Shown here in pieces: positions 46,472-57,200 of a stretch of DNA of 64,000 nt. Position 1 is the first letter of the stretch; each line of letters begins with the position of its first letter. The translations under genes and the position numbers were made by a program. The notes beneath the pieces are model-generated. The model ran no database searches and was not told the origin of the DNA. It worked only from the letters and a program-made list of their open reading frames with translations. The stretch comes from Aestuariibaculum suncheonense (GTDB lineage: Bacteria; Bacteroidota; Bacteroidia; Flavobacteriales; Flavobacteriaceae): the NCBI RefSeq assembly GCF_014596935.1, contig NZ_JACVXC010000001.1, forward strand, positions 1,050,783 to 1,114,782, in the 5' to 3' direction.

Positions 46472-48442
46472 TTAGCTTTTTTGTATTTCTGAAATAATTG
46501 CAGACCAGCCACCACCAGGAGCCATATTAATTTCAATTTTGGAGTTTTTATTTACTTCTAAATTTTGTATGGTATAGTCTTCGGCAAACTTTTCCGCATT
46601 TACTCCGTCCTTATAAATTTCCATTTTAAAATTCCCTTCTTTTAAGAAGGAAAGGTCTAGCTCTAAATCTCTTGAATTCCAATCGGTCATGGCTCCTATA
46701 TACCATTTATTATCTTTTCTTCTAGCTATGGCTATATAGTCACCTACAACTCCTTTAAGCACTGTAGTTTCATCCCAAACAGTTGGAATTTTAGTTATAA
46801 AATCTAGCGTTTCTTGTTCTTCATAATATCTAGATGGCGAATCGCACAGCATTTGTAATGGTGCTTCATATACCACGTACATTGCTACTTGATGCGCTCG
46901 GGTTCCTTGACTCATGGGATGTTTAAAGCTAACCGAGAAGTCTTTTTTATGCTTGTTAACCATGGCTCCTGGAGTATAGTCCATAGGGCCTGCGGCCATA
47001 CGAATAAATGGAATGGTTACATTATGTTCAGGGGTAACATATGTGTTCATTTTATTGTTTTCTCCGCCTTTAACTCCTTCGTAATTAATAACGTTGGGGT
47101 AAGTTCGTCTTAATCCAGAAGGTTTAAAAGATCCATGAAAGTCTACCAGTAATTTTAGCTCTGCACATTTTTTTGCAATACGCTCATAAGAATTAACCAT
47201 ATATTGATCGTTACGCTGCATATAATCTACCTTAATACCTTTGACTCCCCAGGTTTTATAGGTTTCTAAAATTTCATCAAGATTTGCGTCCAATGGTTTC
47301 CATAGTACCCACAGAATAAGTTCAACACCTTTTTCTTTTCCGTACTGAATTAGTTTAGGAATGTCCATATTTGGATTGAAATCAAGAATTTCAGTCGTTG
47401 ACTTTGTCCATCCTTCATCAAGTATTACATATTCAATGCCATTGGCCGCTGCAAAATCGATAAAGTATTTGTAAGTAGCCGTATTTAATCCTGATTTAAA
47501 ATCTACTCCGTACACGTTATTATCGTTATACCAATCCCAAGCTACTTTGCCGGGTTTTATCCACGAAGTATTTTTAAGTACTGAGGGTTTTGAAAGTTGA
47601 AAGGTTAAATTACTTTCTACAAAAGTTTTATCATCATCGCTGATGATAAAAACTCTCCAGGGATACGCTCTATTTCCTGAGGTTTGTGCTATATAGTTGG
47701 CTTCCTTTGTGATTTCTTGGCTACGATCAGCGTACTTATTTTTTGTGTCAATAGCTTCTATTACGTATTTGGGAAAAATAGCCTCAACTGTTGAGTTTTC
47801 AGTTCCTTTTATAAACATGCCAGGGTAGTCATGTAAAGCGGTTTCTGTATATAATACTTTTGCATTGCTGGTTGAAAACATTACAGGCAAACTACAAAAT
47901 TCATCTGATTTAATCTCGGTTAAAGCCTTATCTAGATAAACGCGTTCGTTGTGGGAATACATAGATGCTTCTTGAGGAAAATAAGATCGAGTTCCTTCAG
48001 GAAAAGTTAAAGAAAAATGTTCAGAAATAATATTACGATTTTTATTAACCTGATCTACAAATCGATAAGCAACACCATCATTGTACGCTCTGAATTTTAA
48101 TTCATAGTTGCTTTTAAATTCAATACTTAATTCATTATACTCATCATTTATTTCAGAGTCTTTATGAGGAACTACGGGATGAATGATTGTAGAAAATTCT
48201 TTAATAGTATGTTTTTTTACAGAGGAATTATTTCCAAAATCAGCACCCGTAGAAAAATCCATTCCTGCAATTGCATTTTTTATAACTAAATTTTTGTTTA
48301 ATGTTACAGACCAAGAAATATTTTGAGCTACATTAACCGATAATTTTATTTTTTTATCAGGCGATTCTACTTCAAAAGTTTGACAATAACTTTGTTGAAT
48401 AACTAGTATTAATAAAAACAAAGTTGCTATTTGATATTTCAT
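46472..48442 (-). CDS. GH97 enzyme, retaining alpha-galactosidase type
   Basis: About 656 residues from the ATG at the signal peptide MKYQIATLFLLILVIQQSYC; an in-frame TTG 27 bp upstream would overlap the sulfatase stop. It has the GH97 N-terminal sandwich, TIM barrel (KPGKVAWDWYNDNNVYGVDF, YVILDEGWTKS) and C-terminal sandwich. The barrel motif GIKVDYMQRNDQ contains the Asp that is the nucleophile in the retaining alpha-galactosidase subgroup; the inverting SusB subgroup has a different sequence here. HGSFKPSGLRRTYPNVINYEGVKGGE follows. So terminal alpha-galactose or beta-L-arabinopyranose is the expected target (inference). Confidence 0.92.
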   Translation of the reverse strand: MKYQIATLFLLILVIQQSYCQTFEVESPDKKIKLSVNVAQNISWSVTLNKNLVIKNAIAGMDFSTGADFGNNSSVKKHTIKEFSTIIHPVVPHKDSEINDEYNELSIEFKSNYELKFRAYNDGVAYRFVDQVNKNRNIISEHFSLTFPEGTRSYFPQEASMYSHNERVYLDKALTEIKSDEFCSLPVMFSTSNAKVLYTETALHDYPGMFIKGTENSTVEAIFPKYVIEAIDTKNKYADRSQEITKEANYIAQTSGNRAYPWRVFIISDDDKTFVESNLTFQLSKPSVLKNTSWIKPGKVAWDWYNDNNVYGVDFKSGLNTATYKYFIDFAAANGIEYVILDEGWTKSTTEILDFNPNMDIPKLIQYGKEKGVELILWVLWKPLDANLDEILETYKTWGVKGIKVDYMQRNDQYMVNSYERIAKKCAELKLLVDFHGSFKPSGLRRTYPNVINYEGVKGGENNKMNTYVTPEHNVTIPFIRMAAGPMDYTPGAMVNKHKKDFSVSFKHPMSQGTRAHQVAMYVVYEAPLQMLCDSPSRYYEEQETLDFITKIPTVWDETTVLKGVVGDYIAIARRKDNKWYIGAMTDWNSRDLELDLSFLKEGNFKMEIYKDGVNAEKFAEDYTIQNLEVNKNSKIEINMAPGGGWSAIISEIQKS

Positions 48443-48458
48443 AATAATATAATTCTTT

Positions 48459-49919
48459 TTATTTTTCAAAATTAAAACTAAACTCTTTAGATAACGTATG
48501 TTCCTTATCCATGATTACACTAATTTTATTGACTATTTCAGGATAATCTTCAGCAACATTATTTGTTTCACCAATATCATTAGATAAGTTGTATAGTTCT
48601 ATAGCTGCGTTTTTATCATTTTTCATATTTAAACGTATACCTTTCCAATCTCCAATTCTTACAGCTTGTTTACCGCCTTTTTCATGAAATTCCCAATACA
48701 AATGGTCGTGCTCTTTTTGTTCATTAGTATTTCCTAATAATTCTGGTAAAAATGAGATGCCATCTATGTTAGAAGGGGAGTCTAATTCGGCAATGTCACA
48801 AGCGGTAGGTAAAAAATCCCAAAAAGCAGACATATGATTAGAGGTTGTATTAGGTTTTATTTTATTTGGCCAAAAAGCAATCATAGGTACACGAATTCCG
48901 CCTTCATATAAATCACGCTTAAAGCCTTTAAATGAGCTGTTGCTGTTAAAGTAATCGGGGTCTGCACCTCCCTCTGTATGAGGCCCATTGTCTGATGTGA
49001 ATATGATGATTGTGTTATCAGCAATGCCTAGTTCTTCTACTTTTGCTCTAATTTCTCCAACTTGTTTATCTAATAGAGTAATCATTGCCGCAAAGGCCGC
49101 ATGAGATTCAGCTTGAGAGGCATAACCTCCGTTTTTATATTTTTCTCCATTATCAACACCTTCAAAGTGGTTTTCAGGCAAAAGTTTATCTCTAAATATT
49201 CTCATGTATTCTTCAGGAGCAATAAGTTCTGCATGAGGAATTATAGAAGGGTAGTACATGAAAAAAGGAGTGTTTTTATTTTTCTCTATAAATGATAGTG
49301 CTTTTTGATGTATTATTTGAGGAGCATAAGTTTCCGTCTTGGTACCTGAGTTACCTTTAAGGGTTTCTTTTTTTTGATTATCCCATAAATGATAAGGGTA
49401 ATAATTATGTCCTAAGCGCTGACAGTTATATCCGTAAAAATAGTCAAAACCTTGGTTGTTAGGGTCGCCTTCAGAGCCCGGAAAGCCCAGACCCCATTTG
49501 CCAAAAGCTCCTGTAGTATAGCCGCCGGCTTTTAAAAGTTTAGAAATAGTGACTACCGAAGAATCTAAAGGAACTTGCCCTTCTGGTTCAATTTCCCTGT
49601 TTCCTCTTATAAAAGTGTGACCAGTATGCAGACCTGTCAGGAGTGTAGAACGCGATGGGGCACAAACTGTAGATCCTGAATAATGTTGGGTAAAAAACAT
49701 GCCATCTTTTGCTAGTTTGTCAATGTTTGGGGTTGAAAACATTTTTTGACCTGTAAAACTTAAATCTCCATAGCCTAAGTCATCTGCTAGGATGTAAATG
49801 ATATTGGGCTTTGGATTTTCTTTATTATTGGTTGCTTCTTTTTTGCAACCAATGATTAAGACAAAAATGAACGCAGCTGTTACTGTTTTGATTGTTTTAT
49901 TTACATTATTTTTCCACAT
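48459..49919 (-). CDS. Family S1 sulfatase (arylsulfatase A-like)
   Basis: The 486-residue lipoprotein (signal ending IIGC) has the formylglycine motif CAPSR with Cys86 (CAPSRSTLLTGLHTGH), metal-binding NIIYILADDLGYGD at the N-terminus, SIIPHAELIAPEEY, and IIIFTSDNGPHTEGG. Layout and length match S1 sulfatases that remove sulfate from polysaccharides. It opens the leftward run sulfatase - GH97 - BNR-4 - GH43. It is clearly a different subfamily from the locus A sulfatase, judging from sequence around the active site. Confidence 0.95.
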   Translation of the reverse strand: MWKNNVNKTIKTVTAAFIFVLIIGCKKEATNNKENPKPNIIYILADDLGYGDLSFTGQKMFSTPNIDKLAKDGMFFTQHYSGSTVCAPSRSTLLTGLHTGHTFIRGNREIEPEGQVPLDSSVVTISKLLKAGGYTTGAFGKWGLGFPGSEGDPNNQGFDYFYGYNCQRLGHNYYPYHLWDNQKKETLKGNSGTKTETYAPQIIHQKALSFIEKNKNTPFFMYYPSIIPHAELIAPEEYMRIFRDKLLPENHFEGVDNGEKYKNGGYASQAESHAAFAAMITLLDKQVGEIRAKVEELGIADNTIIIFTSDNGPHTEGGADPDYFNSNSSFKGFKRDLYEGGIRVPMIAFWPNKIKPNTTSNHMSAFWDFLPTACDIAELDSPSNIDGISFLPELLGNTNEQKEHDHLYWEFHEKGGKQAVRIGDWKGIRLNMKNDKNAAIELYNLSNDIGETNNVAEDYPEIVNKISVIMDKEHTLSKEFSFNFEK

Positions 49920-50350
49920 ATTAAATGTCTTGATATTTTTAGTTTGTAATGAATGCTAGAAGAAAAATATTTAGTCTCGCAATGAATTTTATATAATTTG
50001 AAAAAGTTTTCAACTAGATATGAATGTTAACCTTTAATTGTATCAGGTAAAAATAGTTATTCTCGATAAGTAAAAATTTAAAAACTGATGGGTTGGTATT
50101 TTTAACCACCTATTGCGTACTTACAACACCCTCTTAAATATTAATTTTGAGTCTTACGATATAAGCAAGGGCTTGTAGTGTGCTTCAATTAAATTTGATG
50201 ATTTTGAGTGCTTTTTGAGGTCTAAATGCGATCTAACTAACTCAAGATTTTAATTTTGTAATTAAAATTGATAGTGAGCTAGAAATAATCTCAATAGGTA
50301 TTAAGTGTATCCTGAGATTAAGGAAATATTAAAAGTAAAAAGACAACTTA
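49920..50350. other. Divergent control region of locus B enzymes
   Basis: 431 bp separate the leftward sulfatase run and the rightward GH2 - lyase run. No gene is visible. Both promoters must be here. I could not single out a convincing operator. Confidence 0.5.
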
Positions 50351-52762
50351 ATGATGCAAAAAATTAAAATTTTATTAATTAATTATATGTTTTGGATATT
50401 CTTTTTTTTGGTTTTTAAAGGTCTTTCCCAAGAATATCGTAGTAAAGAAAATCTCAATGACAATTGGTTGTATTTAGAGGATAATACAAATGAATTGAAT
50501 GAAATTTTAAAATTACATCCGTGGGAGAAAATTAATTTGCCACATACTTGGAATGCTATAGACGCAACTGATATAACACCCGGATATAGGCGGTCAGGAA
50601 GTTGGTATAAAAAGGAATTGATGATAAGATCAATCGATTCAAACCTAATTTATAAATTATATTTTGAAGGGGTAAATATAACAAGCGAAGTTTTTGTAAA
50701 TGGACATAAAGTAGGAGGGCATACAGGAGGCTATATAGGCTACAATGTTGATATTACCAATGCTATACATAAGGGTGTTAATGAAGTTTTTGTTAGGGTT
50801 GATAATGGTTATAATCCAGAAGTTATCCCATCGCAAAAAAGTGACTTTTTTATATATGGCGGTATAACTAGAGATGTATGGTTGCAGACTTTTCCAAAAC
50901 AACATTTAAGCAAATTAAAAATAACAACTCCAAATGTTTCAAATTCAAATGCAGAGATAAAGGCAGCAGTTACAATAAGCCAGCGAACCCCAAACGTAAA
51001 GATTAAAGCTATATTATTAGATGCTGATGGTAAACAATTGAGAACTGAAGTTTTCAATGTTACAAATTTGGTATCAAGAATCCATTTTAATAACATAGAA
51101 CATATAAAACTTTGGGATACGGAGTCCCCTTATCTCTATAAATTAAAGATACAACTTCTGGAAGGTAACCAAGTTAAAGATGAAATTTCAGAGAATTTCG
51201 GTTTTAGATGGTTCGAGTTTAAAGAACATGGAGCCTTTTATTTAAATGGAAAACGGCTTTTGTTACGTGGAACACATAGACATGAAGAGCACGCTGGGGT
51301 TGGAGCTGCCATGAGTAATGAACAACACCGAACAGATATGAGATTAATTAAGGAAATGGGAGCTAATTTTGTAAGATTAGCACATTATCCTCAAGATCCA
51401 GAAGTTTATAAAGCTTGCGATGAATTAGGTTTGTTGGTTTGGGATGAATTGCCATGGTGTCGCGGTGGTATTGGTAATAATAATTGGAGGAGCAACACCA
51501 AAACCATGTTAAAAGAGATAATTGAACAAAATTATAATCATCCAAGTATAATTTTATGGTCATTAGGCAATGAAATTTCTTGGTTACCAGATTTTGAAAA
51601 TGGAGATGATGAAGAAACTATAAATAATTTTTTATACGAGCTTAACGAGTATGCTCATGAATTGGATCCTTGGAGAAAAACGGCTATTAGAAAGTATTAT
51701 GAAGGTGCCAAAATTGTGGATGTATTTTCACCATCTATTTGGTCTGGTTGGTATTCTGGAAGTTATAAGAGTTATCAAAAGGCAGTTGATAAATATAAAG
51801 AAGAATATCCACGTTTTTTGCATGCCGAATATGGTGGTTCGAGTCATTTGGGGCGACATACTGAAGCTCCGATTACTGGGGAAGGGAAAATACAATCTGA
51901 TGGTTGGGAAGAAGCTGTAGTCCAAACAAATGTATCCAATATTGCACAAATTGGGGATTGGAGTGAGAATTACATAGTTGATTTGTTCGATTGGCATTTA
52001 CGGATATCAGAAAACGATTCAACCTTTACAGGTAATATTCAATGGGCTTTTAAAGATTTTGGAACTCCATTACGTCCTGAAAATGCAATTCCATACATGA
52101 ACCAAAAAGGATTGGTCGATAGAGCAAATAATCCTAAGGATGCGTTTTACGTGTTTAAAAGTTATTGGAATAAAACAGATTTTTTTACCTATATAGAATC
52201 CCACACATGGACAGAAAGGCAGGGACCAAAAGATAAACCTAGAACTGTAAGTGTATATAGCAATTGTCCATCGGTCGAATTATTTTTAAACGGTAAAAGT
52301 TTAGGGGTAAAACAACGTGATATTAAAGCTTACCCAGCATCAGGCTTAAATTGGACATTAACATTTAAGGAAGGCGCAAATACATTGATTGCTGTAGGTA
52401 AGACTAAAGAGAATAAAGAAGTAAAAGATGAGCTAACATTAAATTATAGGTACACGCAAAATGGAAAAGCCAATAAGTTAATGTTAGATTACAATGTTTT
52501 AGATAATGGAAACTATTTGATAACAGCTATAGCAGTTGATAAAGAAGGGTTAAGGTGTTTAGATTATGAAGATAGAGTATATTTTCAATGTTTATCCGGT
52601 GGAGAGACCATAAAAAGTCAAGGTACACCAACAGGAAGTGAAGTTATAGAAATGGCGAATGGAAAGGCATCCATAGAGGTGGTGGCGAATGAAAAAAACA
52701 TGCCTGTTGAGATTATGGTGCTTAACCAAAATTTTAAAGGCACTTATCTGACTATAAAATAA
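50351..52762 (+). CDS. GH2 beta-galactosidase-type enzyme
   Basis: The 803-residue protein has a hydrophobic signal (to about 25), a jelly-roll sugar-binding domain (HTWNAIDATD, YFEGVNITSEVFVNG), an immunoglobulin-like domain, a TIM barrel with the acid/base Glu408 in WSLGNEISW and the nucleophile Glu493 in HAEYGG, and C-terminal sandwiches (DUF4982-like, with PSVELFLNGKSLG). GH2 proteins with this layout are beta-galactosidases, glucuronidases or related. It is 12 bp upstream of the PL38-like gene, so the two are co-expressed. Confidence 0.9.
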   Translation: MMQKIKILLINYMFWIFFFLVFKGLSQEYRSKENLNDNWLYLEDNTNELNEILKLHPWEKINLPHTWNAIDATDITPGYRRSGSWYKKELMIRSIDSNLIYKLYFEGVNITSEVFVNGHKVGGHTGGYIGYNVDITNAIHKGVNEVFVRVDNGYNPEVIPSQKSDFFIYGGITRDVWLQTFPKQHLSKLKITTPNVSNSNAEIKAAVTISQRTPNVKIKAILLDADGKQLRTEVFNVTNLVSRIHFNNIEHIKLWDTESPYLYKLKIQLLEGNQVKDEISENFGFRWFEFKEHGAFYLNGKRLLLRGTHRHEEHAGVGAAMSNEQHRTDMRLIKEMGANFVRLAHYPQDPEVYKACDELGLLVWDELPWCRGGIGNNNWRSNTKTMLKEIIEQNYNHPSIILWSLGNEISWLPDFENGDDEETINNFLYELNEYAHELDPWRKTAIRKYYEGAKIVDVFSPSIWSGWYSGSYKSYQKAVDKYKEEYPRFLHAEYGGSSHLGRHTEAPITGEGKIQSDGWEEAVVQTNVSNIAQIGDWSENYIVDLFDWHLRISENDSTFTGNIQWAFKDFGTPLRPENAIPYMNQKGLVDRANNPKDAFYVFKSYWNKTDFFTYIESHTWTERQGPKDKPRTVSVYSNCPSVELFLNGKSLGVKQRDIKAYPASGLNWTLTFKEGANTLIAVGKTKENKEVKDELTLNYRYTQNGKANKLMLDYNVLDNGNYLITAIAVDKEGLRCLDYEDRVYFQCLSGGETIKSQGTPTGSEVIEMANGKASIEVVANEKNMPVEIMVLNQNFKGTYLTIK

Positions 52763-52774
52763 AGTTTTAAGAAT

Positions 52775-53944
52775 ATGAAATCTATACATATATTGTTTTT
52801 AGTTCTTATTTCATTTTTATTTTGTTCATGCGGAAAAAGATCATTTGATTTAAAAGCAATTGAGAAAGAACGAATTTTAAACAAAGTAAATAATTTCATC
52901 GATATCAGACCTGTAACCGTGGCTGATAGTTTTTGCATCAGGAGCGCGGGTACAAGAAACGATTTTTATTCAGAAGGAGATTATTGGTGGCCTAATCCAG
53001 AAGATCCTAATGTTCCATATATAAGACGCGATGGCATATCTAATCCTGATAATTTTAAAGCACATCGTAGAGCAATTATACGATTAAATCATATAGCAGG
53101 TTGTTTAGCTTCAGCATATATTTTATCGGATGATAATATGTATTTAAAACAAATAGTCCCACATCTAGAAGCTTGGTTTGTCAATCCTGAAACAAAAATG
53201 AATCCAAATCTATTGTATGCTCAGGCAATACAAGGAAAAACTACAGGCAGAGGTATTGGTATTATAGATACCGTTCATTTAGTTGAAGTTGCTCTTGCCG
53301 TAGAAATTTTAGAAAAAGCAAGTATACTAAATGGGAATCAATTAAATATTATTAAACAATGGTTTGATGATTATAAAAACTGGCTTATTGAGCACCCTTT
53401 TGGGAAAGAAGAGCGGGATAATGGTAATAACCATAGTGTATGCTGGGCGGTTCAGATTGCTGCTTTTTCAAGACTTGTAAATGATGAAGCAAATTTAAAT
53501 TATTGCAAGACATTTTATAAAAAAAACTTACTACCCAATCAAATGGCTTCTAACGGTAGTTTTCCAAAAGAATTAAATAGAACTAAACCTTTTGGATATT
53601 CCTTGTTTAACTTAGATGCAATGAGTAATCTGTGTCAACTTCTTTCAACAAAAAATGATAATTTGTTTGAGTACAAAACAGAAGATGGACGTTCTTTAGA
53701 ATTAGGATTGCAATTTCTTTATCCATTCATAAATAATAAATCAGACTGGCCTTATAAAGAAGATGTTATGTGTTTTGATAATTGGCCTGTTAGGCAATCG
53801 GCATTGCTTTTTGGAGGTAAATGTTATAAAAATAAGGATTATCTTGAATTATGGGAAGATTTGGAGGCAGAATTTGAGCATGAAGAAATAGAACGAAATA
53901 TGCCGGTAAAATACCCGTTATTATGGTTTAGTCGTAATTATTAA
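52775..53944 (+). CDS. Alginate-lyase superfamily protein (PL5/PL38-like)
   Basis: The 389-residue lipoprotein (signal ending FCSC, then GKRSFD) is an alpha/alpha-toroid of the Pfam Alginate_lyase family. Recognisable segments are GDYWWPNPEDPNVPYIRRDG, AQAIQGKTTGRGIGIID, and the NGNNHSVCWAVQ motif, whose Asn/His pair matches the catalytic region of PL5 and PL38 lyases. PL38 members split glucuronan or alginate. It follows the GH2 gene and supports a uronic-acid component in the substrate. Whether it is a lyase or a hydrolase cannot be told here. Confidence 0.82.
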   Translation: MKSIHILFLVLISFLFCSCGKRSFDLKAIEKERILNKVNNFIDIRPVTVADSFCIRSAGTRNDFYSEGDYWWPNPEDPNVPYIRRDGISNPDNFKAHRRAIIRLNHIAGCLASAYILSDDNMYLKQIVPHLEAWFVNPETKMNPNLLYAQAIQGKTTGRGIGIIDTVHLVEVALAVEILEKASILNGNQLNIIKQWFDDYKNWLIEHPFGKEERDNGNNHSVCWAVQIAAFSRLVNDEANLNYCKTFYKKNLLPNQMASNGSFPKELNRTKPFGYSLFNLDAMSNLCQLLSTKNDNLFEYKTEDGRSLELGLQFLYPFINNKSDWPYKEDVMCFDNWPVRQSALLFGGKCYKNKDYLELWEDLEAEFEHEEIERNMPVKYPLLWFSRNY

Positions 53945-54298
53945 TAGAAGAAACAAATAATTCTGTTATGAATATCTTTAAACAAGTTTCTGTATTGCAT
54001 TCAACCGAAAAAACAAAATTATGTATGAGCATATACTGAAAAATCCGTAATATAGCTTATCTAGAGATAATTTTATTAAACTAGTTAGAAAAATGAATTG
54101 ATGCTATTCATATGTTCAATTTGTTTTTATTACATACAGGCTACACATATTTTAATAAATGGAAATTAGTGTTTTTTTTTGCAATTATTAAAATAGTTTT
54201 TCAATGTTTGTAAACATCCTAAGACTTTTAAAAAAATATTAACCAATTTTAATATCGGAGTTATTCGAAATATTAACCAAATACTAATTGATTTAAAA
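53945..54298. promoter_or_regulatory. Upstream region of the hybrid regulator with paired AATATTAACCAA boxes
   Basis: Within this 354-bp gap the 12-base motif AATATTAACCAA occurs at 54235-54246 and 54269-54280. The same 12 bases recur at 58751-58762 just before the second susC. The shared word and a nearby TATCG suggest an operator or conserved promoter element for locus B. Confidence 0.5.
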
Positions 54299-57200
54299 AT
54301 GCTAAGATTAATCATTCTATTAGTTGTTAGTTTTTTTGTGTGTAATGGATTTTCGCAAAACGAAATTTATAAGTTTAAGCATATTACTACAGCCGAAGGT
54401 TTATCTCAGACTTCTGTTATAGCCATTCAACAGGATGATTTAGGACAAATTTGGTTTGGAACCAGAGATGGTTTAAATAAGTATGACGGTTCAGTATATA
54501 CTGTTTATAAACATGATAGGGAAGATAACAATTCTATTAGTAATAATGATATTCTTTGCATTGAACAAGATAGTGAAGGTTTTATTTGGGTAGGAACTTA
54601 CATGGGGCTCAACAGATACAATCCTAAAACAAATGTTTTTAAAACTTACTTTGCGAATGAAAATATTACATCTGTAAATGATAATGTTATTTGGACGATT
54701 AAAGAACTGTCTAATAAAAAAATATGGATTGGTACTCCTGAAGGTCTTTCTATATATCATAAATCTTTAGATACTTTTCAAACGTTACTAAAAGGAGTTT
54801 TTGTAAGGTCAATTTATGAAACTAAAAGTGGTGCAATTTATGTTGGAAGTAATAACGGTTTACTTCAATTAACAGAACAAACTGATAGAGGAATCGAAAT
54901 TAAAATAATCGAAGGAACTGAAGGTTTTATTGTTCAAGATATATTAGAAGATAAAGATAATAATTTATTAATAGGTACAAGAACAAATAGTGTTCTAATA
55001 TATAATATGCGCACTGGAACGGTGCAACCTTATTTTGAGCCGAAAAAATTAAAAGGTAAAAACAAGAATGTTAGAGAATTGCTTTTTGATGAGAAAGGGA
55101 ATTTATGGATAGGCACTTACAAAGGGCTACAGATAGCAGATAGTAGTAAGAATATTTTAGCATTATACAGTAATATAAATGATAATGAATCGATTAGTGA
55201 TAATTTTATAAAAGCCTTATTTAAGGATCGTAAAGGTTCTATTTGGGTTGGTACCTATAATGGAGGTGTTAATTTATGGGACCAATCAAACATCAACTTT
55301 ATTAATTATACTGAAAAACCAGGAAATATTGGTCTAAGTTTTAAAGCAGTTAGTGCTATTGAAAAATTTAATGACCTTATTTTTTTTGCTACAGAAGGAG
55401 GAGGTATCTCTGTACTTAATGTTAAGAATAAGCTCTTTAGCTATATTAATACTGAAAATACTGCAGAACTTAAACATGATAATATAAAAAGCCTTTGTTT
55501 GACTAAAGACGATAAACTATGGATTGGATTGTTTAGGGATGGATTAGCTGTTTATAATTTAAAAACCAAAAAGTTCGAAAATTACCTATTGACGGAAGAT
55601 CTTATTTCCTATATGGGAGATTTTGGGGTTTATTGTATAAGACAGTATAACGATAACGAAATGCTAATAGGTACCTTTGGTAAAGGTTTGATTAAGTTTA
55701 ACCTTGAAACAAAATCTTATGAGGTTTTTGACGTAAAACCCAATGGACTTACTCAAGGCTATATAAAAGCAATCGAAGTAGATGCTAATAATAACATTTG
55801 GGTAGGTACTTTACGGGGGCTAAATGTTATTAGTCCTAATGGAGATATTAAAAATTATTTTTATGATAATAACCAAAAAAAAGGTTTTGGTATAACAACT
55901 ATATATGAAGATTCTAAAGGTATTGTGTGGGTCGGTACGGACGTAGATGGGCTCTATAAATTTGAAAATAACGTTTGTGAAATAGTTGAATTAAATATAG
56001 CTAACTCTCCTGTTACAGGAATTAGAAGTATTGTTGAAGATACGGATAATAATTTCTGGATTAGTAGTTTTAACGAAGGCATATTTAAATATAATGCAAG
56101 AAATAAAAAAGTTGAAGTTTGTTATACGCAGAAGGAAGGTTTAGTAGGAGACCAATTTAATAACAATGCAAGTTTTAGTTATGGTAATTCTCAGTTTTTA
56201 TTTGGGGGCCCTGCAGGTGTTTCTTATTTCGATGCAAATAAGATGAATAAAAATAATTACATCCCTCAAGTAGTTATAACAGATTTTAAAATAAAGAATA
56301 AATCAGTATCGGTAAATAATGAAGAGCCGATACTATCCACTACAGTAACTTATTCAGAACAATTAGAACTTTCACATGAACAAGGAAATTTTAGTATATC
56401 TTTTTCTATTCCAAACTTTATTAATTCAAATAGTAATAGCTATAAGTATAGGTTAGTAGGATTAGAAAAGGATTGGATAGAAACAACTCAAAACATGGCT
56501 TCATACACTATCCAAAAACCTGGCTACTATACCTTTGAAGTAATAGGTGTTAATAGTGATGGCCTTGAAAATGAAAAGCCTACAACATTAAGTATAAGAG
56601 TAAATCCAGCACCTTGGAGAACATGGTGGGCATTTTTAATTTATGGTATATTGGTTTTTGCTTTGTTGTATTATTTGTTAAATATTTTAAAAACAAAAGA
56701 AAAATTAAAACTTCAGTTAGAGTTAGAGCAATTAGAAGCCGAACAATTAAAAAACACCAATAAAGCAAAATTAGAGTTTTTTACAAATATATCCCATGAA
56801 TTTAGAACACCGTTAACCTTAATTCTGGGGCCTCTACATCAAATTTTAGAGAATTATAGAGGGAGTAGTAAAATATATAAAAAATTAAAAGTTGTAGAAA
56901 GTAGCGCCAATCATTTGTTGCAATTAATTAATCGATTAATGGATTTTAGAAAATATGAAAGTAATCTCATGAAGCTAGAAACTGCAGAAGGGAATATTGT
57001 TAAATTTTTACAAGAAATCTATTTGTCGTTTTCAGAATATGCTAAAGACGGAGAATATGACTATGTTTTCCATACTTCCTCTGATGAAATTTTAGTGTAT
57101 TATGATAGGCCTAAATTAGAACGTGTATTTTTTAATTTAATTTCAAATGCTTTTAGATATACTCCTAAAGGAGGAAAAATTGCGATAAGAATTATAGAGG

